A DNA stretch of 15,584 nt from Oscillospiraceae bacterium (GTDB lineage: Bacteria; Bacillota; Clostridia; Oscillospirales; Ruminococcaceae), in the NCBI GenBank assembly GCA_022792755.1, contig JAAWBP010000021.1, positions 1 to 15,584 of the forward strand. The letters run 5' to 3'. The notes below the pieces were generated by a model. That model did not search any database, was not told where the DNA came from, and saw nothing but the letters and a program-made list of their open reading frames with translations. Both the position numbers and the translations under genes were made by a program. Below, in pieces: positions 1 through 5,824 of this stretch. Numbering within the stretch: position 1 is the first letter of the stretch; each line of letters starts with the position of its first letter.

Positions 1-1
1 C

Positions 2-433
2 AATATTTGTTCGATCATCATCAATGCTCCCACAGATCGAGCGCCTCATTTCAAATGCGAGCTGATCCTCACAAATATCAGTAAGAAATTCAATGGTTCC
101 GGCGGATCAAAAAATGAGGCGCGAAAAGACGCGTGTAAACTCGCGTATGGATATCTCAAAGAACACGGCCTGCTCTTCTCTATCCAAAACGAAATCAAAA
201 ATCCCAACAGAGCGGAAGCGATCAACCAGCTGGAAACACTGGCCAGGCGGGGGTATTTTTCGATACCGACCTATGGGTTTGAACAAAAGCACAATCGAAA
301 CGGCAGCCCGGTTTGGAAATGCGAATGCCACATCAGAGAATACGACACTTATTTTTGTTCAAAGTCCTCCTCTAAAAAGGATGCCAAAAAATCCGCTGCG
401 TATGAGATGCTCAAACACGTGTTGGAAGAATGA
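2..433 (+). CDS. Tandem dsRNA-binding-domain protein, 3' part only
   Basis: The frame is open from the left edge to TGA 431-433, giving the last 143 residues; the start lies outside the window. Residues ~14-57 look like the C-terminal half of a double-stranded-RNA-binding domain: a PHFKCEL strand, then GSGGSKNEARKDACKLAY, resembling the G-x-G-x-SKKEAKxxAA signature. Residues ~70-141 form a second, complete dsRBD: helix 1 (AINQLETLARRG), the P-x-YGFEQ strand, VWKCECHI, then SSSKKDAKKSAAYEMLKHVL with the RNA-contacting KKxAK helix. Bacterial dsRBDs are best known as the single C-terminal domain of RNase III; two in tandem with a short linker is unusual. I cannot tell whether a nuclease domain precedes them. 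It is probably a cytoplasmic structured-RNA binder. No downstream partner is evident, because a hairpin follows about 70 nt after the stop. Confidence 0.8.
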   Translation, partial: NICSIIINAPTDRAPHFKCELILTNISKKFNGSGGSKNEARKDACKLAYGYLKEHGLLFSIQNEIKNPNRAEAINQLETLARRGYFSIPTYGFEQKHNRNGSPVWKCECHIREYDTYFCSKSSSKKDAKKSAAYEMLKHVLEE

Positions 434-505
434 GGGGAATGCGCTCTTATCACAGCGAGACATCTAGACAAAAACAATTTTATTAGAAAGGGCGGTATTT
501 GACGA

Positions 506-531
506 AAAAGGCTGCTTTGCCAGCCTTTTAT
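506..531 (+). terminator. Hairpin, probable terminator of the dsRBD gene
   Basis: AAAAGGCTG (506-514) pairs perfectly with CAGCCTTTT (521-529) around a 6-nt loop, a 9-bp stem. The T run is part of the right arm and is followed by ATAG, so the U tract is weak but compatible with an intrinsic terminator. It lies about 70 nt past the dsRBD stop and 28 nt before the cupin start. Attenuation of a longer transcript is an alternative role. Confidence 0.55.
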
Positions 532-557
532 AGAGTCTGTACCGCATGGTGACAAGG

Positions 558-866
558 ATGAACGATTTTTCGACGCCGCCGGAGCATGTCGGCTTTCAGG
601 CCAAAAAGCTGTTTGGTGAGATGGGAGAGATCATCGACGGATCGATCGCTTATATCGCATTAAACGGCGGCGGGCCGGTGCAGCCCCACACCCATGAACA
701 CAACCATCTGTTTATCGTAACACAAGGAGAGGCGAAAATCCTGCTGGGGGACAGAGAAGTGATCTTAAAAAAAGACGAGGCTTATCTCGTCGAGGGAAAG
801 CTGCCCCATTCCGTTTGGAACAACAGCGGCGGAGAAACCGTTATGATCGGTATTTCCATCAAGTAA
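558..866 (+). CDS. Small single-domain cupin protein
   Basis: A 102-residue cupin_2-type beta-barrel. Motif 1 is seen as PHTHEHNHLFIVTQG, with histidines 44, 46, 48 and 50; the glutamate usual in HxHx(3-4)E is replaced by His50. Motif 2 is around GKLPHSVWN, with His84. The histidines suggest a mononuclear metal site (Fe, Mn, Ni or Zn), but the substrate cannot be read from the sequence; small stand-alone cupins include enzymes, sugar-binding and regulatory proteins. The ATG at 558 is chosen because GGTGA (548-552) precedes it by 5 nt. An in-frame ATG at 546 has no ribosome binding site. The gene stands alone between a hairpin and the ferritin promoter. It carries no signal peptide or membrane segment, so it is probably cytoplasmic. 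Confidence 0.85.
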   Translation: MNDFSTPPEHVGFQAKKLFGEMGEIIDGSIAYIALNGGGPVQPHTHEHNHLFIVTQGEAKILLGDREVILKKDEAYLVEGKLPHSVWNNSGGETVMIGISIK

Positions 867-945
867 TTTTCCATATTCCATAAAACTCAGCACTTTTCGT
901 CCTGCTTTCTCCCTGTTCATGAACCTCTGCCGAACGAGAATTCTA

Positions 946-974
946 TTGAAAAACAGAAAAAAAGCGTTTATAAT
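946..974 (+). promoter_or_regulatory. Sigma-A-type promoter of the ferritin gene
   Basis: TTGAAA (946-951), then exactly 17 nt, then TATAAT (969-974). This is a near-perfect housekeeping promoter 33 nt upstream of the ferritin start. The -10 region lies in TTATAATGGATAAAA (968-982), which agrees at 11 of 14 informative positions with the PerR box TTATAATnATTATAA. Part of that agreement comes from the -10 hexamer itself. A 10-bp palindrome, GTTCATGAAC (915-924), lies upstream of the -35. Confidence 0.8.
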
Positions 975-1007
975 GGATAAAAAGACAACTTTAAAGGAGG
1001 ATGCAAC

Positions 1008-1520
1008 ATGCTGGACAAAAAAGTTGCTGAACTGTTGAACGCTCAAATTAACAAGGAATTCTATTCCGCTTACCTGTATCTGGACTTTTCCAATTTTTAT
1101 TATGACCATGGGTTGGACGGATTTGGGAACTGGTACAAAGTACAGACTCAGGAGGAAAGGGACCACGCACTGCTGTTCATCCAGTATCTCCAGAACAACG
1201 GCGAAAAGATCACACTGGAGGCGGTCGACAAACCCGGTATCGCTTTGGTAAACACAAAAGACCCTCTGGTGGAGGGATTAAAGCACGAACAGTACGTCAC
1301 GAGTTTGATCCATACGATCTACGAGGCAGCCCACCTCGCAAAGGATTTCAGGACGATGCAGTTCCTCGACTGGTTCGTAAAAGAGCAGGGCGAAGAAGAG
1401 ACAAACGCCGAGGGCCTGATCAAAAAATATGAGCTGTTCGGAGACGACCCGAAGAGCCTCTATATGCTCGATTCGGAGCTGGGCAGCCGGGTCTACTCAG
1501 CGCCTTCTTTGGTTCTTTGA
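1008..1520 (+). CDS. ftnA: Non-haem ferritin (iron storage)
   Basis: A 170-residue FtnA-type ferritin, the normal length for this family. It oxidises Fe(II) at a di-iron centre and stores the mineral inside a 24-subunit cytoplasmic shell. The ferroxidase residues keep the E. coli FtnA numbering: Glu17 (in NKEFYSAYLYL), Glu50 and His53 (QEERDH), Glu94 (KHEQYV), Gln127 and Glu130 (VKEQGEEE). The start at 1008 is fixed by AAAGGAGG (993-1000), 7 nt upstream. The gene has its own strong promoter and is followed by a good terminator, so it is probably monocistronic. Iron or peroxide control is plausible because of the PerR-like match over the -10, but that is inference. The protein could equally be named Ftn or ferritin-like; the family call is secure. 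Confidence 0.95.
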   Translation: MLDKKVAELLNAQINKEFYSAYLYLDFSNFYYDHGLDGFGNWYKVQTQEERDHALLFIQYLQNNGEKITLEAVDKPGIALVNTKDPLVEGLKHEQYVTSLIHTIYEAAHLAKDFRTMQFLDWFVKEQGEEETNAEGLIKKYELFGDDPKSLYMLDSELGSRVYSAPSLVL

Positions 1521-1653
1521 TCTTTATAGAAAGAGTCTCCATCTGCCTGTCAAAAGACGGGGAATTTCAGAAAAGTTTTTATTGTGCCCGGACAGGCTCA
1601 TGAAAAGACTATTGCCTGTTTCGGCGGGATCGAGTGATTTTCAAATTAAAAAT

Positions 1654-1682
1654 GCAGCGCTCCGGAAGGAGGCTGCTTTTTT
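1654..1682 (+). terminator. Rho-independent terminator between the ferritin and HAD genes
   Basis: The stem GCAGC-(g)-CTCC / GGAG-GCTGC (1654-1676) has a GGAA tetraloop and one bulged G, and is followed by six T residues (1677-1682). It sits 134 nt past the ferritin stop. The intervening 1521-1653 stretch holds no convincing gene. It contains an inverted pair, GCCTGTC (1545-1551) and GACAGGC (1591-1597), which may fold into a longer 3' structure. Confidence 0.85.
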
Positions 1683-1744
1683 AATAAAGCTTTCCCGCAG
1701 TGGGATTGACCGCCGGCAAGCGCCGATCGAAAAGTGGAGGAACG

Positions 1745-2419
1745 ATGAACCGCGTTTTATTTTGGGATTTTGACGGCACCCTCGTCTACTGCCATCATCT
1801 CTGGAGCAATTCTGTATTGACAGTCCTACGGGAAAACGGCGTTTCCGCCGCGCTGGACGACGTCCGGCCGCATATGGCCTCCGGCTATCCCTGGGATCTT
1901 CCGCAAAGCCATCCGGAACTCAAGGGCGAAGCCTGGTGGCCTTATCTTTACCGGAAGTTTTCAGAGGTTTACCGCGCGTTCGGCCTCTCCCCCACCCTTT
2001 CGGAAAAGCTCGGGCCCCGCACCCGGGAGCTTATCCTCGACCCGTCCAGATATTACCTTTATGACGATACTCTGGCGGTGCTGGACGAAGCCGGAAAACG
2101 GGGCTGGCGGCAGATCCTGCTTTCCAACAACTACCCCGAGCTGCGGCAGACAATCAGCCGGCTGGGGCTGACGGACTATTTTGCAGATTTTATCATTTCC
2201 GGGGAAATCGGCTTGGACAAACCGCAGCCGGAAATTTTTGCGTACGCTGTAAAGGTTGCCGGGCAGCCGGATCAGTGCTATATGATCGGCGACAACCCGC
2301 ACGCGGATATCGAAGGCGCCGTCCGGTTTGGAATCCCGGCCGTTTTAGTCCACAAGGATTCCCCTTCGCAGGCGCTGTATACTTTTGAGACCTTAACAGA
2401 GCTTTTAAAAATCTTATAG
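1745..2419 (+). CDS. HAD-superfamily hydrolase, phosphoglycolate phosphatase-like
   Basis: A 224-residue haloacid-dehalogenase-type phosphohydrolase. Motif I is WDFDGT, with nucleophile Asp8 and acid/base Asp10. Motif II is LLSNN (Ser127). Motif III is GLDKPQPEIF (Lys159). Motif IV is IGDNPHADIEGA (Asp183, Asp188). The roughly 80-residue insert after motif I is the helical C1 cap typical of Gph/PGMB-like members. It should dephosphorylate a small phosphorylated metabolite in the cytoplasm; the substrate cannot be deduced. The ATG at 1745 is preceded by GGAGG (1736-1740) at 4 nt spacing. Longer in-frame starts lack a ribosome binding site and run into the terminator region. The following gene begins 69 nt later, so co-transcription is possible but unproven. 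Confidence 0.88.
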   Translation: MNRVLFWDFDGTLVYCHHLWSNSVLTVLRENGVSAALDDVRPHMASGYPWDLPQSHPELKGEAWWPYLYRKFSEVYRAFGLSPTLSEKLGPRTRELILDPSRYYLYDDTLAVLDEAGKRGWRQILLSNNYPELRQTISRLGLTDYFADFIISGEIGLDKPQPEIFAYAVKVAGQPDQCYMIGDNPHADIEGAVRFGIPAVLVHKDSPSQALYTFETLTELLKIL

Positions 2420-2488
2420 CCGGCATAAAATTTATCATCGGAAGAAATCAGCCCATTTCAATCCACACGACGACACAGGAGGAAGAAG

Positions 2489-3103
2489 ATGAACGTTTTA
2501 GCAATCAACGGGAGCCCGCACGAAAAAGGCTGTACCTATACTGCGATCAGCCTGGTGGCGGAAGAACTGAAAAAGCAGGGGATCGAAACAGAGATCGTTT
2601 CGGTTGGGGTCAAGCCAGTTCAGGGCTGCATCGCCTGCGGAAAATGCAAAGACACAGGGCGCTGTATCTTTGACGACATGGTAAATACCTGCCTTGAGAA
2701 GATGGAAAAAGCGGATGGGATCATCATCGGTTCGCCGGTATATTATTCCGGGATTTCAGGGCAGATGAAATCCTTTCTCGACCGCTTCTTTTACGCCGGG
2801 CCGGATCTGCGGTTCAAGGTCGGCTTGGCGGTCACCTCCCTGCGGCGTTCCGGCGGAGTGGACACCTATCATCAGCTCAACAATTTTTTTGGCCTCGCTC
2901 AGGTGATCACTGTGCCGTCCGTCTACTGGAACGTCATCCACGGAACTTCTCCGGATGAGACGATGCAGGATTTGGAAGGGGTGCAGATGATGCGGACACT
3001 CGGCCAAAACATGGCTTGGCTGATGAAAGCGGTCGATCAGGCAAAACAAACCTCTCCCCTTCCGGAACAGGAAAAACGGATTTTTACCAATTTCATCCGT
3101 TAG
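2489..3103 (+). CDS. NADPH-dependent FMN reductase / iron-sulfur flavoprotein
   Basis: A 204-residue flavodoxin-fold protein. The N-terminal INGSPHEKGCTYTAI segment is the FMN phosphate-binding loop, and GSPVYYSGISGQMKSFLDR (~81-99) is the second FMN-contacting segment. Between them Cys47, Cys50, Cys53 and Cys59 form CX2CX2CX5C. This matches the compact CX2CX2CX4-7C motif of archaeal Isf, which ligates a 4Fe-4S cluster, so electron transfer by an FMN plus Fe-S protein is likely. Partners could be ferredoxin, NAD(P)H or quinone-like acceptors. AGGAGG (2477-2482) lies 6 nt before the ATG. The CLC gene begins 26 nt downstream and is probably co-transcribed, although no functional link is evident. 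The family call is firm; the redox partner and role are unknown. Confidence 0.88.
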   Translation: MNVLAINGSPHEKGCTYTAISLVAEELKKQGIETEIVSVGVKPVQGCIACGKCKDTGRCIFDDMVNTCLEKMEKADGIIIGSPVYYSGISGQMKSFLDRFFYAGPDLRFKVGLAVTSLRRSGGVDTYHQLNNFFGLAQVITVPSVYWNVIHGTSPDETMQDLEGVQMMRTLGQNMAWLMKAVDQAKQTSPLPEQEKRIFTNFIR

Positions 3104-3129
3104 TTGAAACAAGAAGTGAGGCAAAACTT

Positions 3130-4710
3130 GTGACCACATCAGATAAAAATCAATCCGGGAAGCAGATCACCCGCTCCCTGAATATGAAATACAGCTTGAC
3201 GCTGGAGGGCCTTTCCGTTGGAATTTGTGCGTCGCTGGCGGCTGTCCTTTACCGGCTCGTTCTGGACTATTCAGAAAAAGGGCTGAACGGCATACTGTCG
3301 GCCGCAAAAACCAACTGGTGGATCGCACTGATTTGGATCGCGGCGCTGGTTTTGATGGCTCTGGCGGCTGGTTGGCTCGTCAAAAAAGAGCCGATGATCT
3401 CCGGCAGCGGCATCCCGCAGGTAGAAGGCGAAATGTCAGGGCATCTGGATCAGAAATGGTGGCGGGTCATGCTCGGAAAATTTGTCGGCGGCGTGCTCTG
3501 CATCTTCGGAGGGCTTTCCCTCGGCAGGGAAGGCCCATCTGTCCAGCTGGGGGCGATGGCGGGAAAAGGGATTTCCAAAGGGTTGAAACGTTCTCCCACC
3601 GAAGAGCGTTTCCTCATCGGCTGCGGCGCAAGCGCGGGGCTGTCCGCGGCTTTCAACGCGCCGCTCGCGGGCATTATTTTTGCCATTGAAGAGCTGTATA
3701 AAACTTTTTCCGTCCAGGCGCTTCTATCGGTTATGACCGCGTCGATCACAGCCGATTTTATCTCGAAAAATGTTTTCGGCCTCTCCCCGATCTTTCATTT
3801 TCACGTTGAGTCGATGATGCCCCTTCAGCATTACTGGCTGATCGTCCTTCTCGGCGCCGCTCTGGGAGTAATGGGAGCGGTTTACAATAAGGTGATCTTG
3901 AAATCACAGGAGCTTTACGGAAAAGTAAAATGGCTCAAGCCCCAATTCCGCCTGCTGGTTCCATTCCTTCTCGCCGGTATTTTAGGGTTCCTGATGCCGG
4001 AAGTTCTGGGCGGCGGCCATGTGATGATGGATCTGCTCGCAGACGGCAGGCTGATGATCGGCGCCATGCTGGTTCTCTTTCTCGTAAAATTCCTTTTCTC
4101 CGCCGTCTGTTTTGGCTCCGGCGCGCCGGGAGGGATCTTTTTTCCGTTGATGGTACTCGGCGCCTATCTGGGCGGCGCCTTCGGTTCCGCCGCAGTCTCA
4201 TGGCTCGGGCTCGACCCTTCTTTTGTCAACAACTTCATCATTTTGGCCATGGCCGGTTACTTTACCGCGATTGTGCGGGCGCCGATTACCGGGATCGTCC
4301 TCGTCTGTGAAATGTCCGGTTCCCTGAACCATCTGCTTTCTTTAGCGGCTGTTTCGATCGTCGCCTACCTGGTTGCGGAAGCGCTCAAATCCACCCCGAT
4401 TTATGAAAGCTTACTAGAACGGATCCTAAAAAAGCAGGATATTCCCCGGCCTGAACAAGCGGATGGAAAGCGCTCTATTGTAGAAATAGCGGTAGAAGTC
4501 GGCTCCCCTTTAGAGCAGTGTGAAATCGGCAGAGCTCTGTGGCCGAAAAACTGCCTTTTGGTGTCGATTCAGCGCGGGAACACGGAAGTAATCCCCAAAG
4601 GTGACACAGTACTTTTACCCGGTGACCTATTGGTTGCTTTGACAGACCGGAAAAACCAAACCGAACTTGCCGCTGAACTGGAAAAACTTTGCCGCTGCAA
4701 AGAACCATAA
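3130..4710 (+). CDS. CLC-type H+/Cl- antiporter with C-terminal TrkA_C domain
   Basis: A 526-residue membrane protein of the ClC family. It shows the anion-selectivity signatures GSGIPQ (Ser93, equivalent to E. coli Ser107), GREGP (gating Glu134), GGIFFP (~334-339) and Tyr425 (equivalent to Tyr445). Glu187-Glu188 in AIEELYKTF matches the internal proton glutamate of EcClC, which favours an antiporter over a channel. It lacks the GREGT-type signature of fluoride-specific CLC-F. Residues ~447-522 form a cytosolic TrkA_C (RCK_C) ligand-binding domain, a common fusion in Firmicutes CLCs. The GTG at 3130 is chosen: GTGAGG (3116-3121) precedes it by 8 nt and it clears the upstream gene by 26 nt. 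An earlier in-frame start would overlap that gene by ~90 nt. A strong terminator follows. Confidence 0.93.
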   Translation: MTTSDKNQSGKQITRSLNMKYSLTLEGLSVGICASLAAVLYRLVLDYSEKGLNGILSAAKTNWWIALIWIAALVLMALAAGWLVKKEPMISGSGIPQVEGEMSGHLDQKWWRVMLGKFVGGVLCIFGGLSLGREGPSVQLGAMAGKGISKGLKRSPTEERFLIGCGASAGLSAAFNAPLAGIIFAIEELYKTFSVQALLSVMTASITADFISKNVFGLSPIFHFHVESMMPLQHYWLIVLLGAALGVMGAVYNKVILKSQELYGKVKWLKPQFRLLVPFLLAGILGFLMPEVLGGGHVMMDLLADGRLMIGAMLVLFLVKFLFSAVCFGSGAPGGIFFPLMVLGAYLGGAFGSAAVSWLGLDPSFVNNFIILAMAGYFTAIVRAPITGIVLVCEMSGSLNHLLSLAAVSIVAYLVAEALKSTPIYESLLERILKKQDIPRPEQADGKRSIVEIAVEVGSPLEQCEIGRALWPKNCLLVSIQRGNTEVIPKGDTVLLPGDLLVALTDRKNQTELAAELEKLCRCKEP

Positions 4711-4770
4711 CCTTTGATTCAAGCCGGATGTGGTATTTTAACAAAATGATGATTCCTTTTTGGCCTTATT

Positions 4771-4818
4771 ACACACCGAAGGGGCGCTTTTAAAAAAGCG
4801 CCCCTTCGGTGTGTTTTT
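4771..4818 (+). terminator. Strong intrinsic terminator at the convergent CLC/spoVM junction
   Basis: A perfect 20-bp stem (4771-4790 with 4795-4814) with a 4-nt loop is followed by five T residues (4814-4818). It lies 60 nt after the CLC stop. It is a textbook terminator for plus-strand transcripts. The same hairpin lies just beyond the minus-strand spoVM stop (4824), but there it lacks a downstream U run, so it may only protect or pause that transcript. Confidence 0.92.
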
Positions 4819-4823
4819 ATGTA

Positions 4824-4913
4824 TTACGACTGTTTTTCCTCATCCTTTATTTTAAATAGGAACTTCAGAAAACCCGTAAGAAACTTCGGGCTTTTTACTA
4901 CGACAATTTTCAC
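4824..4913 (-). CDS. spoVM: SpoVM, amphipathic spore morphogenetic peptide
   Basis: A 29-residue peptide that starts at GTG 4913 with GGAGGA (4926-4921) 7 nt upstream. It begins MKIVVVKSPKFLTGFLK and is rich in Lys and hydrophobic residues. B. subtilis SpoVM begins MKFYTIKLPKFLGGIVR. Met1-Lys2, Lys7, Pro9-Lys10-Phe11-Leu12 and Gly14 align without gaps, and Lys17 replaces Arg17. Pro9 is the residue known to matter for function. SpoVM is made in the mother cell, inserts as an amphipathic helix into the convex outer forespore membrane and anchors SpoIVA for coat assembly. Its place downstream of thiN matches the Bacillus order. The C-terminus (KDEEKQS) is longer and more charged than the Bacillus one. 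An ATG at 4920 is out of frame. I saw no convincing sigma-E promoter. Confidence 0.88.
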   Translation of the reverse strand: MKIVVVKSPKFLTGFLKFLFKIKDEEKQS

Positions 4914-4972
4914 GATTCATTCCTCCGTTCATACAGCGCATTTTGAGATTCATCTATGAAAAGCATTTCGCT

Positions 4973-5125
4973 TTACATCCTGCGCGCAGAGCACAGCCCC
5001 AAATAAATCAAGGCCACTGCTGCAAGGATCATCAGCAAACGGTACGAACCAAAAGCCAGAGCGAGAATGACAACGCCGACCGCAATCGCGATCAAACCGG
5101 GCGGACGTTTACATTCCTTCCGCAT
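4973..5125 (-). CDS. Small two-helix membrane protein between thiN and spoVM
   Basis: An unrecognised 50-residue protein. A basic N-terminus (MRKECKRPPG) is followed by two hydrophobic stretches, ~10-26 and ~29-45, separated by a short GSYR turn, and it ends in a basic tail (SARRM). This predicts two transmembrane helices in a hairpin with both ends in the cytoplasm by the positive-inside rule. ATG 5125 is preferred because AGGGGG lies about 9 nt upstream. In-frame ATGs at 5149 and 5167 and a TTG at 5185 would add 8 to 20 residues, and the latter two fall inside the promoter-like sequence. It lies 66 nt after thiN and 59 nt before spoVM. A sporulation role is suggested only by position. It could also be a general small envelope protein. 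Confidence 0.6.
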   Translation of the reverse strand: MRKECKRPPGLIAIAVGVVILALAFGSYRLLMILAAVALIYLGLCSARRM

Positions 5126-5165
5126 GACCTCATCCCCCTGCCGTAACATTTCCTGATGTACTCTC

Positions 5166-5195
5166 ATTATATACGGCAGGGGCAAAAAGTGTTAC
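5166..5195 (-). promoter_or_regulatory. Possible promoter for the small membrane gene
   Basis: On the minus strand, GTAACA (5195-5190, 4 of 6 matches to TTGACA) is followed after 18 nt by a perfect TATAAT (5171-5166). It overlaps the thiN stop codon and lies about 40 nt upstream of the preferred start at 5125. It could give the small gene, and perhaps spoVM, expression independent of the upstream operon. Confidence 0.45.
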
Positions 5196-5824
5196 AGCGA
5201 TTCTTTCGGCGTTTGAATCACCAGAAGCTTTCCTCCGTTATTTAAGATCTCAGCCTGGGGAGAGATAATTTCATTGCTGACTCCAATCGGATAGGACGAA
5301 TCCACTCTTGCGTGCTTTAGAGGATATTTCACACCGCGGAGGGTGACATCTGGACAGACGTCGGTAAAAGAAAAAACGGAAAGATAGCACTCCTCCTCTT
5401 TCGGAAAAATCAAACGGCCTGTCCCGAGCATCGTGACCCGCGTCCTCCCGCTGAACAGCGTCCCCTGAGCCTGATGATCCAGCAGATAGGACAGAAGCTG
5501 AAGGTTCGCCACGGTGTGGTCTAGGCGGCCGCCCAGCATGCCGTAGAGTGAAAACTCCCTCCATCCGCGGGAGAGCGCCGTTTTTATCGCGCTCAACGTG
5601 TCGGTATCGTCTTTTTCCGGCAAAAGGCGGATCACCTCGCAGGGATAACTGTCTTCTATTTTGGAGGCAGAATCGAAATCGCCAATGACGAGATCAGGGG
5701 AAATTCCAAGCGGCAGCAGATGATCGTAGCCGCCGTCAGCACAGATGACATAATCCCCCTGCTGCGGCCTGGGAAACCACTCGGTGCAAAACGGCGCCGA
5801 CCCAATAATATAACAAACGCTCAT
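5192..5824 (-). CDS. thiN: Thiamine pyrophosphokinase
   Basis: A 210-residue enzyme that transfers diphosphate from ATP to thiamine, giving the cofactor thiamine diphosphate in the cytoplasm. Motifs visible in order: ICADGG (~27-32), PDLVIGDFDS (~43-52, metal/ATP site), EKDDTDT (70-76), GGRLDHT (98-104) and, near the C-terminus, GVSNEI. Length and order match TPK/YloS. The ATG at 5824 overlaps the rsgA stop in an ATGA arrangement (5821-5824), which suggests translational coupling; no strong ribosome binding site is present. A GTG at 5836 is the alternative start. In Bacillus, rpe usually sits between rsgA and thiN; here the two genes are fused back to back. No TPP riboswitch is seen, consistent with expression as part of the operon. 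Confidence 0.93.
   Translation of the reverse strand: MSVCYIIGSAPFCTEWFPRPQQGDYVICADGGYDHLLPLGISPDLVIGDFDSASKIEDSYPCEVIRLLPEKDDTDTLSAIKTALSRGWREFSLYGMLGGRLDHTVANLQLLSYLLDHQAQGTLFSGRTRVTMLGTGRLIFPKEEECYLSVFSFTDVCPDVTLRGVKYPLKHARVDSSYPIGVSNEIISPQAEILNNGGKLLVIQTPKESL

Noticed and set aside
465..500. TAGACA as the -35 of a cupin promoter
   Set aside because: No acceptable -10 at 16-18 nt, and the 506-531 hairpin would follow it.
3016..3129. Upstream extension of the CLC frame
   Set aside because: It overlaps the end of the flavoprotein gene; GTG 3130 has a good ribosome binding site and gives a normal CLC N-terminus.
4873..4895. CCCG-AAG hairpin followed by CTTTTT, which looks like a terminator
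   Set aside because: It lies inside the spoVM coding sequence (codons for KSPKFLTG), and the strong 4771-4818 hairpin already serves this junction.
4914..4972. Sigma-E promoter for spoVM
   Set aside because: CATAGATG resembles the -10 element only partly and no matching -35 was found at the right distance.
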